This document shows, piece by piece, positions 47,033-54,625 of a DNA stretch of 64,000 nt (positions are counted from its first letter, which is position 1; every line of letters starts with the position of its first letter). The stretch lies in NCBI GenBank assembly GCA_916048095.2, contig OU696584.1:72001-136000 (forward strand), written 5' to 3'. The stretch is from Sacculina carcini (Eukaryota > Arthropoda > Thecostraca > Sacculinidae). The notes below the pieces were generated by a model. That model worked only from the letters and a program-made list of their open reading frames with translations. It was not told the origin of the DNA and did no database searches. A program made the translations under genes and the position numbers.

Positions 47033-48347
47033 CATGTGTGTTTGTGTGTGCGTGTCAGAATGTGTTAGAATGAGTGAACCGCACTGGCTGTACGCAGGGA
47101 TGCGTATACAATTGTGTGGATGTATGTTGGTGTGTGGGCTGCTGGTTACGCATGTCTTTGTTGGTGGTGCTGCGTCTACGTGTTAGCAGAGCGATGTATG
47201 CTAGTTTATTTTGCACTATTCGGTGCTTTTTCAGGTATATATATAGATAATTTTATAATATATGTGTACAATGTAATTAGCGCCGGGAGCATATTGGGCG
47301 TTTTTTGTCGTCGCTGCCGTATTATTAGTGGCGTATATGAAGTTTTTGTGCCGTATACATTGAGCGGCAAAATTGCCGAGTGTTTTTTTGCCGTCGAAAA
47401 CTGCAATGTTGTCGCTCGCTGCCACTACTTGCAAGAAGGAAAAATGTCGACGTGTTTGCCGTCACGCGGAGATGGTGGCTCTCGTGACTACATGGGCGGA
47501 TATATTTGTCGTCCAGTTTGCCCCTGACCACCGTGTGTCCGTTGAATCCCACCACTCTGCACCCTGTTGCACTGTGGTCAGCGATCAAATTGGTGGCGTC
47601 GGTGAGAGTGAGCGAGTGAGACGACGGTAAATTACCCGATACGACAAATAAACGCCAATTGTGTTCCAACTAGAGCGGCGACTACGTAAAGAACTCTCGA
47701 CGTAAGAACACCCAGTGTGTTCCCGGCCTTACAATCAGTATGTCTACATACTAATTCAAAGATACACAGCCTAATCCATTACATCTGTTCATGTGAAATC
47801 TACAAATCTAGATGCCTAGGTTTCAAAGGTGCATAGGGCGAAAACGAGTTATTTATTGTTGCTGAATTCATAAAATATGAAAGAAACAAACGATAAAATG
47901 TTTAATAAAACATAAATGTTATAATAAATAATCAATAATAAATGTGTATAAATAAATCACATGTTTGATAAAACATAAATGTGTGCGTGTTGTCAGTGGG
48001 TGAATTTGTGGCATGCGACAATCTACCAAGTTAAATGTCTCGAAAATAGTCAAATATTCCTAGAACCAAAATCAAATTATCTCATACAAAAACTAAATGT
48101 GTGTAAATCAGTCCAATTTCGATTCACATCACGGGATGAGAAACATATTTAATTTATTTTGCTTTGATTTTTGTGGTCGTTATATGTTTAGGCTAATTCA
48201 GAACAAATGGATTGCTGGTGTTCTCCAGTTGCAAAAATGTGTGTGTGTGTGTGTGTTTTTCGCTGAGTCATCGTGATGTACAAGGATCAATGAAGTTGTA
48301 AGCGTAAGCCCATGTACCAATGCTGACAATGTATTCTCGCATTTCAG
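47033..48347. other. Rest of RMC1 intron 9
   Basis: TG-rich start, then sequence with no clear family. Short direct repeats of GTGTTCC occur near 47660 and 47718, and TTATTTAT-like AT-rich sequence at 47860-48000. The acceptor is CGCATTTCAG. Confidence 0.4.
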
Positions 48348-48427
48348 GACAGCACTGTGAACAGTATGTGAAGAGTTTTCACGCCAAGTTTGTGAAGCCC
48401 ACGGTCACGCCTGAGAACTCGTCATAA
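48348..48427 (+). CDS. RMC1: RMC1 last coding exon
   Basis: GA completes Gly, then QHCEQYVKSFHAKFVKPTVT, PENSS and TAA at 48425-48427. Human ends GEHCEEHVAFFKQIF with a further short tail, so the C-terminus has nearly the same length. An alternative later donor is unlikely because a TGA follows immediately. Confidence 0.92.
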
Positions 48428-48792
48428 TGAGGTAGCAAAAAACCAATAAGATGACGGAATTGATTCTGACGCAAGTAAATGAAGACAGCATGTGTACACT
48501 GCAACGCTTCAAAACACATGACATTGTGACATTTCCTCTCGCGCAGGCTGTGATTGGATGATTTCATAGGGGTTTTTCAATTCCAAGGTTGCATGTGTAT
48601 AATTGTGGTTGTAATTGTGTCTGGAGAACACTGATACAAAAGAATGTAGCAAATAGGGACCAAAAACCTCAAAACCTCGGTAAACATGCATTAGTAGACT
48701 AGCAATACAATGGACCAAAACATTCCGCGTGTTTATATTTGTTTGTTTGTGATCTGTTGTTCGTGGGCGGAGGCTGTGAAAACATCGCTCTA
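48428..48792. other. Convergent intergenic space RMC1/PMS2
   Basis: 365 bp between two convergent stop codons, so it must hold both 3' untranslated regions or they overlap. No canonical AATAAA was seen here; AATAAG occurs at 48447 on the plus strand, and AATAAA only near 48926, beyond the PMS2 stop. Confidence 0.6.
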
Positions 48793-48873
48793 TCACGTAA
48801 GTGAGTTTCTGCACTGGGCGATTTTGTCGAGGCAAACCAAATGTCGCATTGTCGGTCTACCGTGAGGACAATT
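48793..48873 (-). CDS. PMS2: PMS2 last coding exon (CPHGRP motif)
   Basis: After acceptor TTTTACAG, phase 0, the exon reads NCPHGRPTMRH, then LVCLDKIAQCRNSLT and TGA. NCPHGRPTMRH is identical to the human PMS2 motif. CPHGRP is one of the conserved blocks of the MutL-alpha endonuclease metal site. The tail after RH is specific to this animal. MutL-alpha nicks the mismatched strand in post-replicative repair. Confidence 0.93.
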   Translation of the reverse strand, partial: NCPHGRPTMRHLVCLDKIAQCRNSLT

Positions 48874-49263
48874 CTGTAAAACACAGCAGTAATGAACGTC
48901 ACCAGCAGTAATGAAACAATTGGCAAAATAAATACACTTGCCAATCATCCAGCTAGTGTGAACGGCATGATGGTGTACAACTGAAAACTCATGAAATTAT
49001 ACCTGATGACAACGTAAGAGTGAGACGAAAATTCATTTCTGCAAAACATTTTTGCGAAAAAACGTTCAAGTGAACACTCGAAATTATCAACTTGTGTGGT
49101 TTTAATCAACTTGAAGTTATCAACTTGTGTGGATGTATGTTCCGTTTATTTAATGCCGCATAGTAAAAAGTATATTCTTTTAATTGTCTGTGCGCCTGAG
49201 ACACTGCGTAGAGATTGCGCAAAATGTTTATAGAAAGGAGATGAAATATGTGGCACAACGCAC
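48874..49263. other. PMS2 last intron
   Basis: 390 bp between donor GTGCGT (49263-49258 on the minus strand) and acceptor TACAG. No transposon seen. Confidence 0.7.
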
Positions 49264-49390
49264 CCACGGATGTTGCAGACTGGACAGGTTGGTGACAATA
49301 CGCGACATTTCAGTGTGTGCTAGCGCTGTGCCTATCATGACGGCCGAGCGACATGACTTCGACGCCAACACGGCCCGAGTACGCGACGAC
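49264..49390 (-). CDS. PMS2: PMS2 exon (SCR motif)
   Basis: After a TG tract and ATGCAG acceptor, the first G completes Val, then SSRTRAVLASKSCRSAVMIG and TALAHTEMSRIVTNLSSLQH, ending HPW. Human PMS2 reads [20 protein letters not shown] and HMGEMDHPW. The human ACR motif is SCR here, keeping the Cys and Arg. The exon ends in phase 0 at TGG|GTGCGT. Confidence 0.93.
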
Positions 49391-49630
49391 CTGCATACAC
49401 ACACACACACACACACTGCGATTGTGATGGCCACTAAGAGAATACAAAAATAGTTTACAAAATACATTCCTGAATTGAAACCAATCAATTACCAGCAAAT
49501 TATCCAGACAATTTATCTACCAACGTTCGAAGAAAGTACAGAGATGTGATAATGAAGTGCAAAGTATCAAGAACAAAGACCTTCTTCAAAACGAAGAAGG
49601 CTCCAAAATATCCAGGGTTCAAAAACTTAC

Positions 49631-49858
49631 ACAAGTTTGTCTGGAACAACTGGCGACTCGCTGAGAAGCCACACTAGCTCGTCGAGTTCTGATTGGTCGC
49701 TGACGTGGCCACCGTGCGTAGTGGGCGTGGCCACCAGCCAGAAGCCCGGCCCATCGTCATCATCGGTCAAATCAAACTGGAACCCGGCGGCTGCTAATAG
49801 ACGACGATGCTCGGCAATTATTTCCTGCCACCCAGCCGTCACGTGCAACCGCCGCCGA
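49631..49858 (-). CDS. PMS2: PMS2 exon (C-terminal dimerisation/endonuclease domain)
   Basis: From acceptor CCAG after TG repeats: RRRLHVTAGWQEIIAEHRRL, LAAAGFQFDLTDDDDGPGFW, and QSELDELVWLLSESPVVPDKL. Human parallels are [27 protein letters not shown] and DVDELIFMLSDSPG. The donor GT|GTAAGT is perfect and joins the next exon in phase 2. The DQHAADE-type exon that should precede it was not found, so the PMS2 intron must extend beyond the window. Confidence 0.92.
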
Positions 49859-49917
49859 CTGGCACACACACACACAAATCAGTGTGATTTTCCTTCTAAA
49901 TATTCCACATAAATAAC

Positions 49918-50275
49918 AGTATTAAATTTTGTTACGGAAATATACAAAAATCTGGATGAGGGAAAGTATATAGCGAGCATATTATTACACCTATCAAAAG
50001 CATTTAATTTGTTAGACCTTACCTTACCTTAGATTCTATACATTTGGAAAACTTGAAAGCTTTGGTGTACGCGGACTCAGTAAACAGCTAATCAAAAATT
50101 ACCCGGAAAATAGATTTCAGCCTATCTTTTATAATTCCAGCTACTCATATTATATAGTATATCACCAAAGGGGTTCCTCAATACTAGGACCAATCCTCTT
50201 CCTTACTTCCTAGACTAATGACTTAACAAAGGTCAGCTCCAAATCCAAATCTACCATCTACGCTGATTATATAAT
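49918..50275 (+). pseudogene. LINE RT fragment
   Basis: A degraded plus-strand reading has EIYKNLDEGKYIASILLHLS, KAFNLLDL, then LENLKAFGVRGLSKQLIKNY, QRGSSILGPILFL and TIYADYI. These are the palm strand, QGSxLGPxLF and YADD-box regions of a CR1/Jockey-like RT. Small duplications (CCTTACCTTACCTTA near 50020) and stops break it. Confidence 0.7.
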
Positions 50276-50330
50276 GATGATGATAATTGGTGTTTAAAGG
50301 GCGCACCGGCCTCTCACACCATATGGCGCC
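50276..50330 (-). mobile_element. SINE 3'-end fragment
   Basis: GATGATAATTGGTGTTTAAA followed by GGGCGCACCGGCC, nearly the same as 36766-36812. It lies directly after the LINE RT fragment. Confidence 0.4.
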
Positions 50331-50435
50331 CACCAGTCAATAAAACACGGTAAAACACGAAGATAAATGAAAATCAAAAATACACAAATACCGTGTCATG
50401 ATTGAGTCAATGTAAATAAATGGTAAATAAATTGA

Positions 50436-50440
50436 TTGAC
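50436..50440. repeat. Target-site duplication TTGAC (left copy)
   Basis: TTGAC here and at 54626-54630 flank the young Ty3 element exactly. Confidence 0.92.
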
Positions 50441-50674
50441 TGTAAAAGCTTGTATTTAAAACACTAATGAAACGACAAAGAAATTATACACCCAAACATC
50501 AACACATAATTACACATCAACACTAATTCACTTCCTATCTCAATAACTCTCATCCACGCAATTGCGTTAAATTCAAATCTCCGCTCTCACTGCAAAACCA
50601 ACAATAAATATACAAACATTAACATCACGTGATAAATATGTTCGTGATACGCCAAACATCAACTCATAATTACA
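50441..50674 (-). repeat. Young Ty3 element 3' LTR
   Basis: Identical in all 234 positions to 54392-54625 by eye. On the element's strand it begins TGTAATTATG, after the purine-rich CAGGAGGAGA, and ends TTTTACA. Confidence 0.95.
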
Positions 50675-53639
50675 TCTCCTCCTGATTTTCAAAATCATCT
50701 TCTGGTGGGTCTCCTTCATCGTTGATGTACACCACGTAATCATTGAATCTCGCCGGGCGACACGTCTCTCTCCTCGGCCTAACCCTCTCGCGCGGACTCG
50801 GACACTCATGGTCATTTTCAGTTGTATCCACTGGAGTTGAGAAGAACACTTCAATAGGCGACTCATCACTGTCTCTGCTAGTAGACGCACGTGCCGGAAT
50901 TACTGCACTGCAGTCACGGTCCTCTCGTCGCGGTCTCAAATCTCTCACATGACGATTAATTCCGTCCACCTCAATAACTTCATTAGAAACTATTCCTGTC
51001 ACCACGCCTTTTCCACTCACCACGTCACACCTATCACCAGGTCGTCGAACCCAAACACGATCACCAATATCAAACGGACAATCGACTGTCCTTAGCTCTC
51101 GCCTCACCGATGTGGACTCATCCCGCATTCTCACTTGGTAACGGTAAACCATATCCACCGGTCTTTTCTCGGCGCCGCCACTCCCCACCGGCGACATGTT
51201 ATACAACATAACTGCTTCTCGCACAGAGCACTGTTTCCTCGCGGCTATAGTTTTCACTGTTCGGTGGCACCTTTCTATAATGCCGTTACCCTCAGGTCTA
51301 TAGGCACATCTGAATCGAACATCTACGTTCCAGAACCTCATAGCATTCATGAAAGGTGCCCCGCGAAACGCTGTGTCATTATCAAGCAGCAACTGATGCG
51401 GTGGTCCCCGCTCGCTGAACACGTCGTGCATTACATTTGCTGCCTCAAAACTACTCCTAGATGACACTCTCCTCCAGATTGTAAAACGTGAAGGTCCACA
51501 GTCGATAACACTAATGTATAATTCGTTCATAACATGAGTAAAGTCTGCTGCCAGTCTGTTCCATGCTGTACTCACATTCAACTTGCCACCTTTCCATTTC
51601 AAAGGAGGAGGACAAATTGAGTTACACACATCACATTTTCTTATTGTTTCGGCCACCTGTCGCCTTGTAACCCGAATCCCCTTGCGGCGACAAAAAAATT
51701 TAGTCCGATGGACTCCTGGATGTCCTGCGTCGTGGTGTATTTTCCTTACATCGTCTGGCACTATAGCCACCGCACACTGAGTACGATGTGTTTTTAGCCA
51801 TGACGCTGGTACACGTGTCAATATATCCGCCTTATTGCTAGCAGAATTAACTTTTATGGCTTCCAGTTTAAGTCCATATTCTTCAATCAAACTGCTGACA
51901 ATATCGAGCCTTCGTCTAATTAACAATTCACAGGTAGCAGCCGTCTTGATCTTTCTTTTTCTTGTAATCACCTCCATGAGCCATGCATAAACACTCACCG
52001 AATCTGTGAACAATTCAATTTCTTTAAACTCTAATTTCACAGCCATTCCGAGACCTTTTATCACCGCGTCCAGTTCTCCTATGTTGATATGATGTGCTTC
52101 TTTCCTTAGCCAACAGCCGTCCTCCAGTGTCCGACCGTTCACTTGTACAACGACACCAATAGCAATATCACTCGCATCTACCCACACCTTTGCAGCGTTT
52201 CCTTGGATTGGCCAAACACCCTTCACTGGATCATCTCTCTTCACTCGATCCAACAGCTCACCAACACATTTTCGAATACTGGGGTCCAAAACTTCATCAT
52301 CCCAACTATCAGTGTTTTCTGTAACCATCCTTTTCAAATAGGATGCCGCTACCCTAAGCCAGCTCGCCACGGGATAATGGGACACGAGTTTACCGCTCAA
52401 TGCAAATACACTGCGCCGCGTAAGCTTTCCTGGACACTCCGGTAATTCATTGTCTCTTTTCCACATCATCGTACCATCACGTGACCTGAACACTCTCAAT
52501 CCCAACACTCTGGCACCGCTGGACACTTGTTGTACATCCTTGCTCTTCAATCCGTACGTCTCCAAATGCTCCTTCACTATCTGTGGCGAGATTATATCTC
52601 CATCAACTATGACGTCATCCACGTACGCCGACGTGCCACGAGAAATCTTGTCATTCAGCGACAACACTTTGCTCACAACGGTCTGCATGATAGCTGGTGC
52701 CGAGTTCAGACCGAAGCCAAGACGTGTCAGACAGTACAGTTTACCTTTGTAACGCACTGTCTGAAATGGCCACAACGACTGATCAACAACTATCTGCAGG
52801 TAGGCTTTGGTCAAATCCATGATGTGAAGATTCTCACCTTTTCTCCTCCACGTCCGTAATTTATCCTGACAAACATCCGCATCAGCAGTGAACGAGTCAA
52901 CATACGCATTCAAGTGCCGGAAATCCAGCACAGGACGAACTTTCTTCTTGTTCTCCTGCTGCACTGCCATCAATGGCAGCAAGCAACGTGCAGGACCGTA
53001 CACGTTGTCATCGTACGGAATCAGCCATTTTTCCCGGATCCACGATTCAAGTTCTGCATCAAATGCCGCTCGAGCTTCACGGGGCACATTGTATTGTGCC
53101 ACACGATTTGGCAGTACTTGAGGCTCAACACCATCTATCCAGCTCCATCGGCACTTCCACACTCTTCGCTCGGGGTCAAAAGCCACGACGTGCCCTGGTC
53201 TTTCCTCTTTGATCTGCTGCCCTGCTGCACACTGCAGTCGCATGCCAACAGACTCTCCCAAAACTACTCTCTTCTCACCAACATATACACCTCCTAACTC
53301 GCGGATGGCATTCATGCCCAGAATAATGTCAAAGTCTAATGGTTTACCAAGTACCACTAACATATTCAACGTGACAGAACATTCGTTAACTCTCACCGTG
53401 CAGTTTGCTACACCATCGCAGGTAAAAGATTCTCCTCCCAGCGTGTCCACATTTGTTCTTTGTCTGGTCCAACGATCGCACACCACACTCGACACAATAC
53501 AACAAGAACAACCGGTGTCTACCAGAGCTTTACACAGCATTCCATTCACAAAAACTGTCACTGTCGGAAGCGCCTCTTCAGCTACTGCGGAGAGAGCACC
53601 GGCACTGATGAACTCTCTCCTGTTGCGTTTTTTGAACAA
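50670..53639 (-). CDS. Young Ty3 element Pol (protease, RT, RNase H, integrase)
   Basis: 989 codons in the -1 frame relative to gag. There is no start of its own; it is expressed as a Gag-Pol fusion. Retropepsin DTG is at residues 41-43. RT palm Asp is at 275 (HIMDLTKAY) and YVDD at 339-342. RNase H shows D488 (VDASDIAIG), E522, D546 and D605. The integrase zinc domain has H636, H640, C669 and C672, and the core triad is D699 (AADFTHV), D753 (LLDNDTAF) and E789 (NGIIERCH). The last residues EEM precede a TAA that belongs to the 3' LTR. Clade within Ty3 not determined. Confidence 0.93.
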   Translation of the reverse strand: MFKKRNRREFISAGALSAVAEEALPTVTVFVNGMLCKALVDTGCSCCIVSSVVCDRWTRQRTNVDTLGGESFTCDGVANCTVRVNECSVTLNMLVVLGKPLDFDIILGMNAIRELGGVYVGEKRVVLGESVGMRLQCAAGQQIKEERPGHVVAFDPERRVWKCRWSWIDGVEPQVLPNRVAQYNVPREARAAFDAELESWIREKWLIPYDDNVYGPARCLLPLMAVQQENKKKVRPVLDFRHLNAYVDSFTADADVCQDKLRTWRRKGENLHIMDLTKAYLQIVVDQSLWPFQTVRYKGKLYCLTRLGFGLNSAPAIMQTVVSKVLSLNDKISRGTSAYVDDVIVDGDIISPQIVKEHLETYGLKSKDVQQVSSGARVLGLRVFRSRDGTMMWKRDNELPECPGKLTRRSVFALSGKLVSHYPVASWLRVAASYLKRMVTENTDSWDDEVLDPSIRKCVGELLDRVKRDDPVKGVWPIQGNAAKVWVDASDIAIGVVVQVNGRTLEDGCWLRKEAHHINIGELDAVIKGLGMAVKLEFKEIELFTDSVSVYAWLMEVITRKRKIKTAATCELLIRRRLDIVSSLIEEYGLKLEAIKVNSASNKADILTRVPASWLKTHRTQCAVAIVPDDVRKIHHDAGHPGVHRTKFFCRRKGIRVTRRQVAETIRKCDVCNSICPPPLKWKGGKLNVSTAWNRLAADFTHVMNELYISVIDCGPSRFTIWRRVSSRSSFEAANVMHDVFSERGPPHQLLLDNDTAFRGAPFMNAMRFWNVDVRFRCAYRPEGNGIIERCHRTVKTIAARKQCSVREAVMLYNMSPVGSGGAEKRPVDMVYRYQVRMRDESTSVRRELRTVDCPFDIGDRVWVRRPGDRCDVVSGKGVVTGIVSNEVIEVDGINRHVRDLRPRREDRDCSAVIPARASTSRDSDESPIEVFFSTPVDTTENDHECPSPRERVRPRRETCRPARFNDYVVYINDEGDPPEDDFENQEEM

Positions 53640-54358
53640 TTTCTCGCAATATGGCCGACTTTGTTGCAGTTAAAGCATTTCATCAATCTTTTAGGACATT
53701 GTCTACTGAAGTGCCCTAGCTCATTGCAGTTGTAGCATCTCTGCTTAGTCGATCCATATTCTTCTCTCCTCCCTCCAAGACAACAATCTTCTTTCGGAGG
53801 CATTGGACTCTGATCATATCTTCCTTGTTTCCTCTGCAGCGCCATACGTGCTCTCACCAGCACGTCTTGCAGTGTCAGCTTGTCTGCAGCAGCACCAGTC
53901 TGTATAGCTGTGGAGATGTCCCTCGGCAGGCCCGTCACAAAAGCAAACTCCAGCAACTCCTCATGTGCACCTCCGAATGACTCAGCCATCACTTTGAGGT
54001 CAGCCAAAAACACGTCAGGGGACTCGTCTGGTTGAAGTCGGCGACTGCGGAACCTCTCAAATGCCAAGTACTTGTCCACTCCGAAAGCTTGATACAATGC
54101 TGTTCGGGTGCACTTAGCATCACGACGATCGACTGCAGATTGCAGAGACCACACACGAAATGCACCGCCCACTAAACGAGCGGGCACCACCGACATCAAA
54201 GGAACCTCTTTCAGTTCGCATAGCATCTGTGCCCTCGTCCACCATTCCACAACATCTCCGGTACCATCAAACTCTGGCACTATACGCACGTCGAAACTTC
54301 TTTCCGGAGTCGCCACCGCACGACTCTCTGCTACTCCAGGTTCTCCTGACATCGCCAT
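53582..54358 (-). CDS. Young Ty3 element Gag
   Basis: 258 residues from the ATG at 54358; a second ATG follows two codons later. The capsid-like part has VVEWWTRAQMLCELKEVPL, FRVWSLQSAVD and LQPDESPDVFLADLKVMAES. Two zinc knuckles follow, CYNCNELGHFSRQC and CFNCNKVGHIARNC (CX2CX4HX4C). The slippery site falls four codons after the second knuckle starts its final Cys. Gag forms the particle and binds the RNA. Confidence 0.93.
   Translation of the reverse strand: MAMSGEPGVAESRAVATPERSFDVRIVPEFDGTGDVVEWWTRAQMLCELKEVPLMSVVPARLVGGAFRVWSLQSAVDRRDAKCTRTALYQAFGVDKYLAFERFRSRRLQPDESPDVFLADLKVMAESFGGAHEELLEFAFVTGLPRDISTAIQTGAAADKLTLQDVLVRARMALQRKQGRYDQSPMPPKEDCCLGGRREEYGSTKQRCYNCNELGHFSRQCPKRLMKCFNCNKVGHIARNCSKNATGESSSVPVLSPQ
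53627..53633 (-). promoter_or_regulatory. -1 frameshift slippery heptamer A_AAA_AAC
   Basis: On the minus strand the gag codons read TCA AAA AAC, giving the consensus X_XXY_YYZ heptamer in the correct phase, inside the 58-bp gag/pol overlap. Slipping back one base enters the pol frame directly. A downstream stem or pseudoknot was not worked out. Confidence 0.85.
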
Positions 54359-54391
54359 TATATGAAAATCTACTGCACTGGCCGGTTAGCT

Positions 54392-54625
54392 TGTAAAAGC
54401 TTGTATTTAAAACACTAATGAAACGACAAAGAAATTATACACCCAAACATCAACACATAATTACACATCAACACTAATTCACTTCCTATCTCAATAACTC
54501 TCATCCACGCAATTGCGTTAAATTCAAATCTCCGCTCTCACTGCAAAACCAACAATAAATATACAAACATTAACATCACGTGATAAATATGTTCGTGATA
54601 CGCCAAACATCAACTCATAATTACA
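54392..54625 (-). repeat. Young Ty3 element 5' LTR
   Basis: 234 bp, identical to the 3' LTR. Directly inside it the element reads AGCTAACCGGCC rather than a TGG-type tRNA 3'-end primer site. Confidence 0.95.

Larger units (their letters stand above)
50441..54625 (-). mobile_element. Young, apparently intact Ty3-type LTR retrotransposon
   Basis: 4185 bp with two identical 234-bp LTRs, a perfect 5-bp TSD, uninterrupted gag (54358-53582) and pol (53639-50670) and no env. The layout is very compact. Gag starts 34 nt inside the 5' LTR end, and the pol stop codon lies within the first bases of the 3' LTR. Gag and pol are linked by a -1 shift at a consensus slippery site. All RT, RNase H and integrase catalytic residues are readable. 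It may still be active. It sits in the PMS2 intron, at the 3' end of the LINE to its right. Confidence 0.95.

Noticed and set aside
47640..47745. A DNA transposon around the GTGTTCC repeats
   Set aside because: The repeats are direct, not inverted, and no target duplication or second end was seen.
52143..53735. Plus-strand frames of 80-150 codons over the young Ty3 pol
   Set aside because: They are antisense to an intact pol frame with all catalytic motifs and have no homology of their own.
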